NCBI GenBank assembly: GCA_023384105.1 | Contig: JAHDXR010000002.1 | Coordinates: forward strand, 124,001-188,000 | Source: Hyphomonadaceae bacterium | Lineage (GTDB): Bacteria; Pseudomonadota; Alphaproteobacteria; Caulobacterales; Aquidulcibacteraceae | Length of the DNA: 64,000 bases | Reading direction: 5' to 3' | Shown here: one piece after another, positions 9,287 to 18,479 of the stretch | Position numbering within the stretch: position 1 is the first letter of the stretch | How the letters are laid out: every line of letters starts with the position of its first letter | Translations under genes and position numbers: made by a program | The notes under the pieces: generated by a model | What the model saw: the letters and a program-made list of their open reading frames with translations, nothing else | Databases searched by the model: none | What the model was told of the DNA's origin: nothing

Positions 9287-9730
9287 ATGGCTGAACTCTG
9301 GTTCTACCATCTCGAGCGCTCGGAGCTGGAGCGGGCGCTGCCGCCGCTGTTGGAGAAGTGCCTGCAGCGCGGCTGGCGCGCCCTGGTGCGCGCTGGCTCG
9401 CGCGAGCGGATCGAGCAGCTCGACACGGCGATCTGGACGTTTCGCGAGGACAGCTTCGTGCCGCACGGGCATGAGGGCGACCCGTTGCGCCAGCCGGTGT
9501 GGCTGACCACCGAGGCCGGCAATCCAAACGCCGCTCAGGCGCTGTTCATCGTCGATGACGCAGAGCCGGGCGACATATCCGGTTTCGAGCGCGCGTGTCT
9601 CCTGTTCGACGGCGCCGACGCCGCCGCCTTGGAATCGGCCCGTTCGCGCTGGAAACAGGCGAAGGCGGCCGGTATCGCCGCCTCATACTGGAAAGAGAGC
9701 GCAGCCGGACGTTGGGAGAAGCAGCAATGA
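9287..9730 (+). CDS. holC: DNA polymerase III chi subunit
   Basis: 147 residues, typical for HolC. The opening AELWFYHLERSELERALPPLLEKCLQRGWR and the segment IWTFREDSFVPHG are hallmarks; the family contains QPVWLTTEAGNPNAAQALFIVDD at about 67-89. Chi links the clamp-loader complex (via psi, where present) to single-stranded DNA-binding protein at the fork. The pepA-holC-ndk order is common in alphaproteobacteria; here the antitoxin-like gene and three lipoproteins are inserted in that order. The stop overlaps the next gene's ATG by 4 bases. Confidence 0.93.
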   Translation: MAELWFYHLERSELERALPPLLEKCLQRGWRALVRAGSRERIEQLDTAIWTFREDSFVPHGHEGDPLRQPVWLTTEAGNPNAAQALFIVDDAEPGDISGFERACLLFDGADAAALESARSRWKQAKAAGIAASYWKESAAGRWEKQQ

Positions 9731-10044
9731 AGCGATTGGCGATCTTGAGTTTGGCGATTTTCGCCGCCGCCTGCACCAGCCAGCCGCCGACCTATCGCGA
9801 TCTGGAGACGATCGCCAACCAGCAGCAGCGCGAGGCTATCAGCCGTCCCGCGCCGGACAGCTGCCAGATGGCCGCGCACCAGAATTTGATCGGCAGGAGC
9901 GAAGCCGAGATCGACCGGGCGTCGTTGCCCGAAGGCGCGCGCGTCATCTGCTTCAATTGCCCGGTGACGCTCGACTATCGCGCCGAACGGCTGAACGTGG
10001 AACTCGGCCCGGACGGAAAAGTCGCCAAACTGTACTGCGGCTGA
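9727..10044 (+). CDS. I78-type peptidase inhibitor-like lipoprotein 1
   Basis: 105 residues. A short signal peptide ends in a lipobox (IFAAAC near residue 15), so it is a predicted lipoprotein. The mature part has a Cys (DSCQ), LIGRSEAEID, LPEGARVI, then TLDYRAERLNVELGPDGKVAKLYCG. That matches the peptidase inhibitor I78 family pattern: Cys, then Arg-Val-Ile, then Asp-Tyr-Arg...Arg-Leu-Asn-Val, then a terminal Cys-Gly. The two Cys are expected to form a disulfide. The ATG overlaps holC by 4 bases. It is the first of three tandem paralogues. Family members inhibit serine proteases; the target here is unknown. Confidence 0.82.
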   Translation: MKRLAILSLAIFAAACTSQPPTYRDLETIANQQQREAISRPAPDSCQMAAHQNLIGRSEAEIDRASLPEGARVICFNCPVTLDYRAERLNVELGPDGKVAKLYCG

Positions 10045-10057
10045 GAAGGAGGAAGAC

Positions 10058-10363
10058 ATGCGCGCTTTGATGTTCGCCGCCGCCTTGATTGCGCTCGCCG
10101 CCTGCGGCCAGACAGCGCCGCCGCCGGCTGAGGAAACCCCCTCCGCCGCAGGTCCGCAAACGGCGGAAGACGCGACCGCGCAGGATACGTGCGGCGCATC
10201 GGCTTACAGTGGCCTCGTCGGCGCATCGATCGCCGCCGTCACGTTGCCCGAGGGCGTCCGCGTGATCGGCCCCGACACGATCGTCACGCAGGACTTCCGT
10301 CCCGATCGCGTGAACATCCGCACCGATGCGAACGGGGTGGTCACGTCGGTGGAGTGCTTCTGA
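10058..10363 (+). CDS. I78-type peptidase inhibitor-like lipoprotein 2
   Basis: 101 residues with a lipobox (LIALAAC, Cys at about 16), a 25-residue Pro/Ala/Glu-rich linker and an I78-like domain: DTCGASAYSGLVG, LPEGVRVIGPDTIVTQDFRPDRVNIRTDANGVV and a terminal Cys-Phe. A perfect GGAGG lies 6-8 bases before the ATG, the best ribosome binding site in this cluster. It keeps the VRVI and DFRPDRVN core typical of I78 proteins. Its last bases overlap the start of the third copy (TGATG). Confidence 0.82.
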   Translation: MRALMFAAALIALAACGQTAPPPAEETPSAAGPQTAEDATAQDTCGASAYSGLVGASIAAVTLPEGVRVIGPDTIVTQDFRPDRVNIRTDANGVVTSVECF

Positions 10364-10644
10364 TGCGCGCCGCGCTCGCGGCGCTGACGCTGCTGTGCGC
10401 CTGCGCCACGCCGGCGCCGCCCGCGCCGCAGACCCCGGACGAGGCCACGGCGGTCGACAGCTGTGGCGCGGCGCGTTTCATCGCCCTGATCGGCGCGCCG
10501 GCCGATCGGATCGACCCGGCCACGCTGCCGCCGCGCACGCGCATTCTCGCGCCGGACATGATGGTTACCCAGGATTTCGCTCCGGGGCGGCTCAACATCA
10601 TCGTCGGCTCCGACGGGCGCGTGGGCTCGTTGCGCTGCTTCTGA
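10363..10644 (+). CDS. I78-type peptidase inhibitor-like lipoprotein 3
   Basis: 93 residues with a very short signal peptide and candidate lipobox (LTLLCAC, Cys at 12 or 14), a Pro-rich linker and the third I78-like domain: DSCGAARFIALIGAPADRI, LPPRTRILAPDMMVTQDFAPGRLNII and a terminal RCF. Its ATG shares the A of the previous gene's TGA, so it is translationally coupled. The three copies differ clearly in sequence, so the triplication is not recent. The region after it (10645-10696) holds nothing I recognise before the ndk promoter. Confidence 0.8.
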   Translation: MRAALAALTLLCACATPAPPAPQTPDEATAVDSCGAARFIALIGAPADRIDPATLPPRTRILAPDMMVTQDFAPGRLNIIVGSDGRVGSLRCF

Positions 10645-10696
10645 GGCGAAGCGTTCGCGCGCGGCGCGAGCGGGGCGTGAAGCATTTCTGACGCAC

Positions 10697-10725
10697 TTGG
10701 CCTCGCGCCGGGGCGCGGCTATAGA
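10697..10725 (+). promoter_or_regulatory. Candidate ndk promoter
   Basis: TTGGCC (10697-10702), an exact 17-base spacer and TATAGA (10720-10725), 35 bases before the ndk ATG. The spacing and sequences fit the housekeeping-sigma consensus of alphaproteobacteria (TTGNCN at -35). Confidence 0.6.
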
Positions 10726-10760
10726 CCCGGCTCCAAATCAATCCCCGGAGCCGGAAAGTC

Positions 10761-11183
10761 ATGGCCGTCGAGCGCACCCTGTCCATCATCAAGCCGGACG
10801 CGACCAAGCGTAACCTGACGGGCGCGATCAACGCCGTGATCGAGGGCGCCGGCCTGCGCATCGTCGCCCAGAAGCGCATCTGGCTCTCCGAAGGCCAGGC
10901 CGAGGGCTTCTACGCGGTTCACAAGGAGCGCCCGTTCTTCCGCGATCTGGTGACCTTCATGATCTCGGGCCCGGTGGTCGTCCAGGTGCTCGAAGGCGAG
11001 AACGCGGTGGCCAAGTATCGCGACGTGATGGGCGCGACCAACCCGGCCAACGCCGCCGAAGGCACGATCCGCAAGCAGTTTGCGGAATCGATTGAGGCCA
11101 ACTCGGTGCACGGCTCGGACAGCCAGGAAAACGCCGAGCGCGAGATCGGGTTCTTCTTCAGCGATCAGGAAATTGTCGGCTAA
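10761..11183 (+). CDS. ndk: Nucleoside diphosphate kinase
   Basis: 140 residues, full family length. It transfers the gamma-phosphate of ATP to nucleoside diphosphates through a phosphohistidine. The active-site motif NSVHGSDS contains the catalytic H117; the N-terminal [11 protein letters not shown] and the [18 protein letters not shown] segment are diagnostic. It has its own promoter upstream and a strong intrinsic terminator at 11209-11244, so it is probably a single-gene transcript at the end of the pepA-holC region. Confidence 0.98.
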   Translation: MAVERTLSIIKPDATKRNLTGAINAVIEGAGLRIVAQKRIWLSEGQAEGFYAVHKERPFFRDLVTFMISGPVVVQVLEGENAVAKYRDVMGATNPANAAEGTIRKQFAESIEANSVHGSDSQENAEREIGFFFSDQEIVG

Positions 11184-11208
11184 GCTTCGCCAAGCCGCGA
11201 GACGAATA

Positions 11209-11244
11209 GGGCGCTGCAGCGAAAGCCGCAGCGCCCTTCTTGCT
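11209..11244 (+). terminator. Intrinsic terminator after ndk
   Basis: A perfect 9-bp stem, GGGCGCTGC (11209-11217) with GCAGCGCCC (11228-11236), a 10-base loop, and a TTCTTGCTT tract directly after. It lies 26 bases past the ndk stop. Confidence 0.8.
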
Positions 11245-11260
11245 TGTCGCGCGACGCTGC

Positions 11261-11314
11261 CTTCGACAGGCTTAGGCTGACGCCGCTAGCTGCGTCACGC
11301 TGAGCTTGTCGAAG
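11261..11314. repeat. Inverted repeat, REP-like (family C)
   Basis: Two 22-base arms, CTTCGACAGGCTTAGGCTGA... (11261-11282) and its near reverse complement ...GAGCTTGTCGAAG (11293-11314), with four mismatches. The CTTCGACAAGCTCAG core is a dispersed intergenic motif known from many high-GC bacterial genomes. The centre CCGCTAGCTGC also occurs in the centre of the unrelated inverted repeat at 13251-13341. Confidence 0.65.
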
Positions 11315-11354
11315 CGCAACGCAACGCCTTCAGACGCATAGACGGCGGCGTTGG

Positions 11355-11477
11355 TTACTTCTTTTTGCCGCCGCCCGTCGGCCCCTTCACCGGGGTCGGA
11401 TTGGCCCTGGAGCCGCCGCTCGGCTTGGAGGTGGTGCCGGTTTGCTTCGGCGGCGGGCCGCTTGGTGTCTTCGCCAT
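11355..11477 (-). CDS. Small Lys/Pro/Gly-rich hypothetical protein
   Basis: A 40-codon frame (opening AKTPSGPPPKQTGTTSKPSG, ending GGGKKK) that is entirely low complexity, basic and predicted disordered. I do not recognise it. It starts 62 bases downstream of the methyltransferase stop on the same strand. Composition (Thr, Ser, Gln, Lys) differs from the Ala/Arg-rich translations that chance frames give in this DNA, which weakly supports coding. Confidence 0.4.
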   Translation of the reverse strand: MAKTPSGPPPKQTGTTSKPSGGSRANPTPVKGPTGGGKKK

Positions 11478-11539
11478 GTGCGCGCTCTCCCTGGTTTGAA
11501 CGCAAGGGCGACGGTACGCCTGCCATTGGCGCGCGCAAG

Positions 11540-12349
11540 CTACTTGCGCGCGATGATCTCCAGCACCAGCGGCGTCACCATCAGCGTGCCCGGCTGCTGG
11601 CTGACGCGCGCGAACTCGTCGCGCATGTCCCTGGCCGTCTGCGGCGTGATGCGGTTGAGTTCGAGCAGACGGTCGATGTGGATGTCGAAGAAGCCGATCG
11701 GCCAGCGCCAGACATTGTCGTCCTTGGACACGACGTCGACGTAAGGCCGGAAGCTCTCCAGCTTCACGCCCATGTCCGTGAGCCAAGCGGGAATGTCGCG
11801 CGCGATGTCGGGCTCGCCGCCCGAGGCGCGCCAGTTGTCGGACACCTCCTGCACGAAGCGCTCGAAGTTCGGCGCCGCCGGCGCGAGCTTCCAGGTCTGG
11901 TAGTCGATATATTCGTGAAATACGAGCGCGCCGCCGGGCTTCAGCGCGTCGACCAGCTTCTTGAGCGCCGCTTTCGGATTGGGCAGGAACGCGAATATCC
12001 AGCGCGCCCAGGCCGCGTCTGCGTCCTTCACCGGGATGGCGTCGGTGACGACATCGATCTCGTGCGCCTGCACCTGGGCGAAGCCGCGCGCCTTCGCCTG
12101 CGCCTCCAGCGTGTCGAGAAAACGGCGCGAGCGTTCGAGCGCATAGACCTCGCCGCCTGGGCCGACGATCTCGGCCAGATCCATTGTCGCAAAGCCCGGC
12201 CCCGCGCCGAAGTCGATCACCTTGGCCCCGTCGCCGATCCGCGCCCGCGCCCAGGCATCGAGCGCGCGCGGGCGCCAGACCCGATGCTGGAAGCCGAGCC
12301 GGTAGATTTCGTCGTCGTGGGTGCCCAGCACGTAATCGCGTTCAGCCAT
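11540..12349 (-). CDS. Class I SAM-dependent methyltransferase
   Basis: 269 residues. The SAM-binding motif I is VIDFGAGPGFATMDLA (about 43-58), followed by the acidic end of strand 2 (VYALERS, about 70) and a WIFAFLPNPKAALKKLVDALKPGG segment (motifs IV-VI, about 118-142). The C-terminal part is helical. The ATG at 12349 has GGAG 8 bases upstream; an ATG two codons earlier is only 3 bases from it. The substrate cannot be told from sequence; the layout resembles UbiE/MenG-type and small-molecule methyltransferases. It stands alone, with a repeat-containing gap upstream. Confidence 0.85.
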   Translation of the reverse strand: MAERDYVLGTHDDEIYRLGFQHRVWRPRALDAWARARIGDGAKVIDFGAGPGFATMDLAEIVGPGGEVYALERSRRFLDTLEAQAKARGFAQVQAHEIDVVTDAIPVKDADAAWARWIFAFLPNPKAALKKLVDALKPGGALVFHEYIDYQTWKLAPAAPNFERFVQEVSDNWRASGGEPDIARDIPAWLTDMGVKLESFRPYVDVVSKDDNVWRWPIGFFDIHIDRLLELNRITPQTARDMRDEFARVSQQPGTLMVTPLVLEIIARK

Positions 12350-12355
12350 GAGCAT

Positions 12356-12666
12356 GTCTCCGGCGCTTGATATAGGCGCGCATTATCCTCTCGTCCCGCC
12401 GGAAGCGGACGGCGCAGTCGCGCCAAGCGTCGGACGCTAAAGCGAAGCGCGATGGCGGCGCGCTCCACTTCGGAAACGTCACGCTCTCGGATAGCGCACA
12501 GCTTTTTTTGTAGCCGCCCCCCCGCTTCCCGGCCGCAGCGCAGCGGAGAGCCGGGACCCAGGGGCGAACGCACCGCGCTTCAGTCCCTGGACCCCGGATC
12601 GCACCCCGGCTTTCCGCCGGGGCTGCGTCCGGGGAGCGGGCTGTGGATAATGGCGCTTGCGGCGGT
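12356..12666. other. Intergenic gap between methyltransferase and purN
   Basis: 311 bases without a gene. The left part should hold the methyltransferase promoter (minus strand); I see no clear -10/-35. A run of eight T at 12503-12509 precedes a C-rich stretch and a full copy of dispersed repeat family B at 12522-12640. Confidence 0.6.
12522..12640. repeat. Dispersed intergenic repeat, family B, copy 1 (full)
   Basis: About 119 bases, opening CGCTTCCCGGCCGCAGCG and ending GCTGCGTCCGGGGAGCGGG, with internal hairpin-forming segments (CCGGCCGC...; CCCCGGCTTTCCGCCGGGG). Nearly the same sequence occurs at 63658-63775, a shorter one at 63819-63885, and an inverted one at 56562-56658. It lies outside genes in all cases. 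Confidence 0.85.
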
Positions 12667-13236
12667 TCAGAGTGCTCGCGCCAGCGCCGCCAGGCAGCGC
12701 GGATAAAGCTCGTGCTCCAGCGTAAGCACGCGGTCGGCCAGCGTTTCCGGCGTGTCGCCGGGCAGGATCGGCATCGTGGCCTGGCCGAGGATTTCGCCGG
12801 AATCCACTTCCTCGACCACGAGGTGCACGGTGCAGCCATGCTCCGTCTCCCCCGCCTCGATAGCGCGCGCGTGCGTGTTCACGCCGGGAAATTTCGGCAA
12901 CAGCGAAGGATGGATGTTGACCAGCCGGCCCTTCCAGGCGTTGACGAAAAACGGCGTCAGCACGCGCATGAAGCCGGCGAGGGCGACAAGCTCCACATTG
13001 CGCTGCACCAGCAGCGCATCGAGGTCGCGTTCGAACGCCTCGCGGTTCTTGCCGTACGGCTTGTGATCGAGTGCGATCGCCTCCACGCCCGCCGCCCGCG
13101 CGCGCTCCAGGCCCGCCGCGCTCGGGACGTTTGAGATCACCAGCACGATCTCGTAAGCATCCTGCTCGGCGTCGAGCAGCGCCTGCAGATTGCTGCCGCG
13201 GCCGGAGATCAGAACGGCGACGCGTTTCTTACTCAT
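12667..13236 (-). CDS. purN: Phosphoribosylglycinamide formyltransferase 1
   Basis: 189 residues, normal for PurN. It transfers the formyl group of 10-formyl-THF to GAR in purine synthesis. The N-terminal VAVLISGRGSNLQALLDA binds the phosphate; the catalytic triad is N107 and H109 in LVNIHPSLLP and D145 in VEEVDSG. The ATG at 13236 places the GRGSN motif at the family-standard position; the frame is open further upstream, but that part falls in the inverted repeat at 13251-13341. purM lies upstream on the same strand, separated by that repeat. Confidence 0.96.
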   Translation of the reverse strand: MSKKRVAVLISGRGSNLQALLDAEQDAYEIVLVISNVPSAAGLERARAAGVEAIALDHKPYGKNREAFERDLDALLVQRNVELVALAGFMRVLTPFFVNAWKGRLVNIHPSLLPKFPGVNTHARAIEAGETEHGCTVHLVVEEVDSGEILGQATMPILPGDTPETLADRVLTLEHELYPRCLAALARAL

Positions 13237-13250
13237 GTGTGGCCTCTCTC

Positions 13251-13341
13251 GGACCGCCGGCGTCCTCGCCGGCGATGCCGCTAGCTGCAATCGGCATCGT
13301 TTGAAGCAAACGTTGCGCGCCGGCGAGGACGCCGGCGGTCC
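13251..13341. repeat. Long-arm inverted repeat between purM and purN (family A, copy 1)
   Basis: Perfect 24-base arms: the left begins GGACCGCCGGCGTCCTCGCC (13251-13274), the right is its reverse complement (13318-13341), with a 43-base centre that itself contains a small inverted repeat (GATGCCG...CGGCATC). It falls between two genes of the purine pathway on the same strand, so it could form a transcript hairpin between the purM and purN messages. Related elements: 29586-29657, 32997-33097, 55187-55290, and split forms at 45101-45269 and 56541-56711. Confidence 0.9.
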
Positions 13342-13354
13342 AAGGGGCGCTGTG

Positions 13355-14389
13355 TCATGTTCGCTTCAGCACGCCGATCTTGAACGCGCTTTCGCCGGCG
13401 CCGTTCAGCAGCGCGATCGCCTCGTCGGCTTTCGAGGGTTCGACGATCAGCACCATGCCGACGCCGAGGTTGAAGGTGCGGCGCATGTCGTCCTCGGGCA
13501 CGCCGCCGGTCGCTTGCAGCCACTCGAACACGGCGGGGCGCGTCCACGCGTTCCAGTCGAACGCCGCTTCAAGATGATCGGGCAGAGCGCGCGGCGTATT
13601 CTCGACGAGGCCGCCGCCGGTGATGTGCGCCGCGCCCTTGGCCAGCTTCGCAGCGAACACCGGCTTCAGCGCCTTGGCGTAAATCCGCGTCGGCGTCAGC
13701 AGCGCCTCCGCCACCGACACGCCCGGCGCGAACGGCGCCGGCGCATCCCACCCCAGCCCCGAGCGTTCCACAACTTTGCGCACCAGCGAATAGCCGTTCG
13801 AGTGCGGGCCGCTCGACGCGATGCCGACGATCACGTCGCCCGCCCGCATCTCGTCGATGCGCGGCAGCAGCGTTCCGCGCTCGGCGGCGCCGACGGCGAA
13901 GCCGGCGAGATCGTAATCGCCCTTGCCGTACATGCCCGGCATTTCCGCCGTCTCGCCGCCGGCGAGCGCCGCGCCCGCCTGGCGGCAGCCCTCGGCGATG
14001 CCGTTCACGACCTTCGCCGCTTCGTCGGCGTTGAGTTTGCCGGTGGCGTAATAGTCGAGGAACATCAGCGGTTCGGCGCCCTGCGCGGACAGATCGTTCA
14101 CGCACATGGCGACGAGATCGACGCCGACGGTCTCGTGGCGGCCGCTTTCGATCGCGATCTTCAGCTTGGTGCCGACGCCGTCCGTGGTGGCCAGGAAGAT
14201 CGGGTCTTTGAACCCCGCCGCCTTGGGATCGAACGCCGCCGCGAATCCGCCCAAAGCCGCTTCCGCGCCCGGCCGGGCTGTGGATTTCGCCGCCGGCTTG
14301 ATCAGATCGACCAGCCGCTCGCCTTCGTCGATGTCGACGCCGGCGTCGCGATAGGTCAGGCCATTCGAGGTCTTCGGGGGATTGGTCAC
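13355..14389 (-). CDS. purM: Phosphoribosylformylglycinamidine cyclo-ligase
   Basis: 344 residues from a GTG start. It closes the imidazole ring to make AIR, the step after PurL. The N-terminus [23 protein letters not shown] is the family opening, and [12 protein letters not shown] with the later [27 protein letters not shown] form the ATP-binding core. No ATG lies close to the conserved YRDAGVDID, so the GTG four residues before the family's usual start is chosen; the frame stays open far upstream but there it lies antisense to the next gene. It precedes purN on the same strand, as in many alphaproteobacteria. Confidence 0.95.
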   Translation of the reverse strand: MTNPPKTSNGLTYRDAGVDIDEGERLVDLIKPAAKSTARPGAEAALGGFAAAFDPKAAGFKDPIFLATTDGVGTKLKIAIESGRHETVGVDLVAMCVNDLSAQGAEPLMFLDYYATGKLNADEAAKVVNGIAEGCRQAGAALAGGETAEMPGMYGKGDYDLAGFAVGAAERGTLLPRIDEMRAGDVIVGIASSGPHSNGYSLVRKVVERSGLGWDAPAPFAPGVSVAEALLTPTRIYAKALKPVFAAKLAKGAAHITGGGLVENTPRALPDHLEAAFDWNAWTRPAVFEWLQATGGVPEDDMRRTFNLGVGMVLIVEPSKADEAIALLNGAGESAFKIGVLKRT

Positions 14390-14476
14390 GCTATGAGTCC
14401 AGAAGCCGCCACATTGATAGGCGATTCCGCGCCGGGTAGGGTCTCCCATCCCTGCAGCGCGTAACGAGGTACCGCA

Positions 14477-15547
14477 ATGAAAGCTTCGCCCTGGGCCGCC
14501 TTCACCGCCCTGTTCCTGGCGGCCTTGTGCGCGTTCGCGCCCGGCCTCGCAAGCGCTCAGGCCCGCGACGTTTACGCCGTGAGCGGCGTCTATGTGGACG
14601 AGACCGCCGCCAACGCCGCCGCGGCGCAGCAGGCCGGCTTCGCCGCCGCCTATCGGCTCGGCTTCGAGCGGCTGGTCCGCAGGCTCACGCAGCCGGCTGA
14701 GATCGCCGCGCGCGGCGCGCCCGCGGCCGACGCCCAGGCGCTTGAGCGCATGGTGCTCAGCGTCGATGTCGAGGAAGAGCGCCGCTCCGCCACGCGCTAC
14801 ATCGGCCGCCTCACCGTGCGCTTCAATCCGGAGCTGGTGCGCGCGCATCTGAGCCAGCAGGGCTTTTCCATCGTCGATGCGCGCGCGGCCGCTGTGATGG
14901 TCGCGCCGGTGAGCGTGGCCGGCGCGCCGGAAGAAACCGCCGCGCTCTGGCGCGAGGTCTGGACGCGCGGCGGCTTCGGCAACGAACTCGTGCCGGTCGA
15001 GGTCGCGCCTGCCGAGCTGCAGGGCGCGCCGGCCTGGGATGCGGCCGCGCCGTTCGCGCAACAGAGCGGGACCACGACGGCTCTGTTCGCGATCCTGCGC
15101 GTGCAAGGCGCCACCGCCACCGCCCAGCTGGTTGAAGTCAACGCCAATGCGCGCCGCGACCGCGGCGAAGTCGCCGCCCGCATCCAGGGCTCGGACGACG
15201 CCGCCTTGCGCGCCGCGCTCGCTTCGCTCGCCGATCAAGCCAGCACGCAGCTGCAGAACGAGTGGAAGGCTCGCGCCGTCACCTCAAGCAGCGCGCAGCG
15301 CGGGCGCATCTCCGCTTCTGCGCTCTACAGCGATCAGCGCCAGTGGGAGCGGATCAAGCAGGCGCTCGAAGCCGCCGCGCAGACGCTGGTCTCCGAAATC
15401 CGCATCGAAGCGGTGGGCCGCGACGGCGCGCTCGTCTCCTTCTCGTTCACCGGCGACGAAGGCCAGCTCGCGGCCGAACTCGGCCGCCGCGGCGTGCGGC
15501 TGGAAAACGGCGCCATGGGCCCGACGCTGCGCGTCGCCGGGAGATAG
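14477..15547 (+). CDS. DUF2066 domain exported protein
   Basis: 356 residues with a signal peptide (cleavage near ASAQA, residue 28). The N-terminal half, [41 protein letters not shown] then [27 protein letters not shown], fits DUF2066, a family of unknown role placed before hda homologues in many proteobacteria. The C-terminal part (about 200-350) repeats an alpha/beta pattern without a motif I recognise. It diverges from purM and lies 13 bases before hdaA, so the two are probably co-transcribed. Function unknown; likely periplasmic. Confidence 0.8.
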   Translation: MKASPWAAFTALFLAALCAFAPGLASAQARDVYAVSGVYVDETAANAAAAQQAGFAAAYRLGFERLVRRLTQPAEIAARGAPAADAQALERMVLSVDVEEERRSATRYIGRLTVRFNPELVRAHLSQQGFSIVDARAAAVMVAPVSVAGAPEETAALWREVWTRGGFGNELVPVEVAPAELQGAPAWDAAAPFAQQSGTTTALFAILRVQGATATAQLVEVNANARRDRGEVAARIQGSDDAALRAALASLADQASTQLQNEWKARAVTSSSAQRGRISASALYSDQRQWERIKQALEAAAQTLVSEIRIEAVGRDGALVSFSFTGDEGQLAAELGRRGVRLENGAMGPTLRVAGR

Positions 15548-15560
15548 GCGGCGCGCGCCG

Positions 15561-16250
15561 ATGAGCGACCAGCCGCGCCTGTTCGAGTTCCGCATGGGCG
15601 AGCGCTCGCCCGACACCCTGGTGGTCGCAGCGGCCAACCGGGACGCCGCGCGGCTGCTGACGGATTGGCGCGCCTGGCCGGGCGGGGCGCTGGCGCTGGT
15701 CGGCCCCAGGGGCGCCGGCAAGACCCATCTCGCTCTCGCCTGGGCGCTGGAGACGGGCGCCCGCCAGATCGAGGCCGGCGCCGACCCGGACGCGGCCGCG
15801 GCCGTGTTCGAGGAGGCCGGGGGCCGGCTGCTGATCGAGGACGCCGACGCCCTCGCCAACGAGGCCATGCTCTGGCGGGTGCTCGACCTCGCCCGCCAGC
15901 GCGGCGGCGGGGTGCTGGCGACGGCGAGCCGCGCTCCCGCGGAATGGCCTGTCAGCCTGCCGGACCTGCGCTCCCGGCTCGCGGCCCTGCCGATCACGCG
16001 TCTCAAAGAGCCCGACGAGGGGCTGATGGAGGTGGTTTTGCGCCGCATATGTCGCGAACAATTCATTCAATTGAGCGATGGTGCAGCCAAATACCTCGTG
16101 CGGCGGCTCCCGCGCACTTTCGCTGCGGCCCAGGCCTGGGCGGCGGCGTTGGACGCGGAGCTGGTGCGCGGGGCGAAGCCCGTGTCGCTCGCCAGCGCCA
16201 AGCGCGCGCTGGCGCGGATGGAGACGGGCCGGGGTGGTGAGGATAGTTAA
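15561..16250 (+). CDS. hdaA: DnaA-related replication regulator HdaA
   Basis: 229 residues. A clamp-binding-like QPRLFEF sits at residues 4-10. The AAA+ part shows Walker A GPRGAGKT (48-55), Walker B RLLIEDAD (89-96) and a sensor-like LLATASR segment; the DnaA DNA-binding domain IV is absent. This is the Hda/HdaA layout, which with the sliding clamp stimulates ATP hydrolysis by DnaA and prevents over-initiation. The gene is followed 3 bases later by ppk. Hda and a DnaA-like chaperone cannot be told apart with certainty by sequence alone, but the clamp motif favours HdaA. Confidence 0.85.
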   Translation: MSDQPRLFEFRMGERSPDTLVVAAANRDAARLLTDWRAWPGGALALVGPRGAGKTHLALAWALETGARQIEAGADPDAAAAVFEEAGGRLLIEDADALANEAMLWRVLDLARQRGGGVLATASRAPAEWPVSLPDLRSRLAALPITRLKEPDEGLMEVVLRRICREQFIQLSDGAAKYLVRRLPRTFAAAQAWAAALDAELVRGAKPVSLASAKRALARMETGRGGEDS

Positions 16251-16253
16251 CCG

Positions 16254-18464
16254 ATGGCAAAGCCGCGCAGAAAGCCGCGCGCCGTAGCGAAAGAAGCGTC
16301 GCCGCTGCTGACGAGCCCGCAACGTTTCATCAACCGCGAGCTGTCGTGGCTGGCGTTCAACACGCGCGTCCTGGAAGAGGCCGAGAACGCCAACCATCCG
16401 CTGCTGGAGCGGCTGCGCTTTCTGTCGATCTCGGCGTCGAACCTCGATGAATTCTACATGGTCCGCGTCGCCGGCCTGCACGAGCAGGTGAAGGCGGGCG
16501 CGACCGTGCTGAGCCTCGACGGCCTCACGCCGGCGGAGCAGCTCACGCGCGTGCACGCCGCCGCCGCCAAGCTGATGGAGCGGCAGCAGGAACGCTGGCG
16601 GGCGCTCCGCGCGGAGCTGCGCGAAGCCGGCATCAGCGTGCTCGACCCTGAAGAACTCACCGACGACGAGCGCGCCTTCCTGAAGCCGCTGTTCATGGCG
16701 GAGGTGTTTCCGCTGCTGACGCCGCTGGCGATCGATCCCGCGCACCCGTTCCCGTTCATCCCCAATCTCGGCTTTGCGCTCGCCCTCAAGCTGAAGCGCA
16801 AGAGCGACGGGCGCGCGCTCAACGCGCTGATCCCGGTGCCGAGCCAGGTCGCGCGCTTCATCGACATCACGCTCGCGCATCCGCAAACCGAACTCGGCCC
16901 GGGCGAGCGCCCGCAGCGGCGCTTCCTCACGCTCGAGAACACCATCACCTTGTTCCTCGACGAACTCTTCCCGGGCTACCAGGTCGAGGCGCAGGGCGCG
17001 TTCCGCATCGTCCGCGACAGCGACATCGAAATCCAGGAAGAGGCCGAAGACCTGGTGCGCGAATTCGAAACGCGCCTGAAGGAGCGCCGGCTGGGCGACA
17101 TCGTCCGTCTCAAGGTCGAAGCGTCGATGGCCGACGATCTGCGCGCTTTCATCGTGCGCGAGATCGAAGCCGATCCGCGCGACGTGATCCTGATCGACGG
17201 CATGCTGGGCCTTGCCGCGCTCGAGGCGCTGGTGCGCGAGGATCGCCCGGACCTCAAATTCCGCCCCTACAATCCGCGCTTTCCCGAACGCATCAAGGAT
17301 TTCGGCGGCGACAATTTCGCCGCCATTCGCGCCAAGGACATCCTGGTTCACCATCCCTACGAGTCGTTCGACTCGGTGGTGCAGTTCGTGCGCCAGGCCG
17401 CGGCCGATCCGGCGGTGGTGGCGATCAAGCAGACACTCTACCGCACCTCGCGCGATTCGCCGATCGTGGCCGCGCTCGTCGCCGCCGCCGAAGCCGGCAA
17501 GAACGTCACCGCGCTGATCGAGCTGAAGGCCCGCTTCGACGAGGAGTCCAACATCCGCGTGGCGCAGATGCTGGAGCGCGCGGGCGCGTCGGTCGTGTAC
17601 GGTTTCATCGACTTCAAGACCCACGCGAAGGTGAGCCTGGTCGTGCGCCGCGAAGCCGAGGGCCTGCGCACCTACACCCACTTCGGCACCGGCAACTATC
17701 ACCCGATCACCGCGCGCATCTACCAGGATCTGTCGCTGTTCACCTGCGATCCCGCGCTCGGCCGCGACGCCAACCGTCTGTTCAATTTCGTCACCGGCTA
17801 CGCCCGCCCCGCCGAACTCGAAAAGATCGCCATGTCGCCGATCAACTCGAAACAGACGCTGCTGCAGCTGATAGACGACGAGATCGCCCACGCCCGCGCC
17901 GGACGCGGCGGCAGCATCTGGGCCAAACTCAACGCGCTGGTGCATCCCGAGATCATCGATGCGCTCTACCGCGCCTCCAACGAGGGCGTGAAGATCGACC
18001 TGGTCGTGCGCGGCATCTGCTGCCTGCGCCCGGGCGTGCCGGGCATGAGCGAGAACATCGCCGTCAAGTCCATCGTCGGCCGTTTCCTCGAACACTCCCG
18101 CATCGTCTGTTTCGGCAACGGAGCGATGCTGCCGAATCCGAAGGCCAAGGTGTTCATCTCCTCGGCCGACTGGATGCCGCGGAACCTGGAGCGCCGGGTC
18201 GAGGTCCTTTGCCCGGTTGAAAACCCGACCGTTCACCAGCAAGTACTCGACCAGATCATGGTCGCGAATCTCAACGACGAGGCGCAATCCTGGTACATGG
18301 ACCAGGACGGGGTGTTCAAACGGGTCGATGTCTCGAAACTGCCTGACGAGCCGTTCTCGGCGCACAACTATTTCATGCGCAATCCGAGTCTCTCGGGTCG
18401 GGGCCGCGCGCTCAAGGGCGATGCGCCGGCCGCGTTCGATCACATCGGCGCGCGCACCTACTAA
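16254..18464 (+). CDS. ppk1: Polyphosphate kinase 1
   Basis: 736 residues, typical for PPK1. It reversibly polymerises the gamma-phosphate of ATP into polyphosphate. The N-terminal domain opens with [19 protein letters not shown]; the phospholipase-D-like catalytic part contains [20 protein letters not shown] with the phosphorylated histidine at H476, and the second histidine region [20 protein letters not shown] near 640-660. It lies directly between hdaA and ppx, so synthesis and degradation of polyphosphate are encoded together. Confidence 0.98.
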   Translation: MAKPRRKPRAVAKEASPLLTSPQRFINRELSWLAFNTRVLEEAENANHPLLERLRFLSISASNLDEFYMVRVAGLHEQVKAGATVLSLDGLTPAEQLTRVHAAAAKLMERQQERWRALRAELREAGISVLDPEELTDDERAFLKPLFMAEVFPLLTPLAIDPAHPFPFIPNLGFALALKLKRKSDGRALNALIPVPSQVARFIDITLAHPQTELGPGERPQRRFLTLENTITLFLDELFPGYQVEAQGAFRIVRDSDIEIQEEAEDLVREFETRLKERRLGDIVRLKVEASMADDLRAFIVREIEADPRDVILIDGMLGLAALEALVREDRPDLKFRPYNPRFPERIKDFGGDNFAAIRAKDILVHHPYESFDSVVQFVRQAAADPAVVAIKQTLYRTSRDSPIVAALVAAAEAGKNVTALIELKARFDEESNIRVAQMLERAGASVVYGFIDFKTHAKVSLVVRREAEGLRTYTHFGTGNYHPITARIYQDLSLFTCDPALGRDANRLFNFVTGYARPAELEKIAMSPINSKQTLLQLIDDEIAHARAGRGGSIWAKLNALVHPEIIDALYRASNEGVKIDLVVRGICCLRPGVPGMSENIAVKSIVGRFLEHSRIVCFGNGAMLPNPKAKVFISSADWMPRNLERRVEVLCPVENPTVHQQVLDQIMVANLNDEAQSWYMDQDGVFKRVDVSKLPDEPFSAHNYFMRNPSLSGRGRALKGDAPAAFDHIGARTY

Positions 18465-18479
18465 ACGGGCTTCGCGCGG

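Noticed and set aside
9229-9294. A 21-codon frame overlapping the holC start
   Set aside because: No ribosome binding site of its own, no recognised sequence, and it overlaps holC out of frame.
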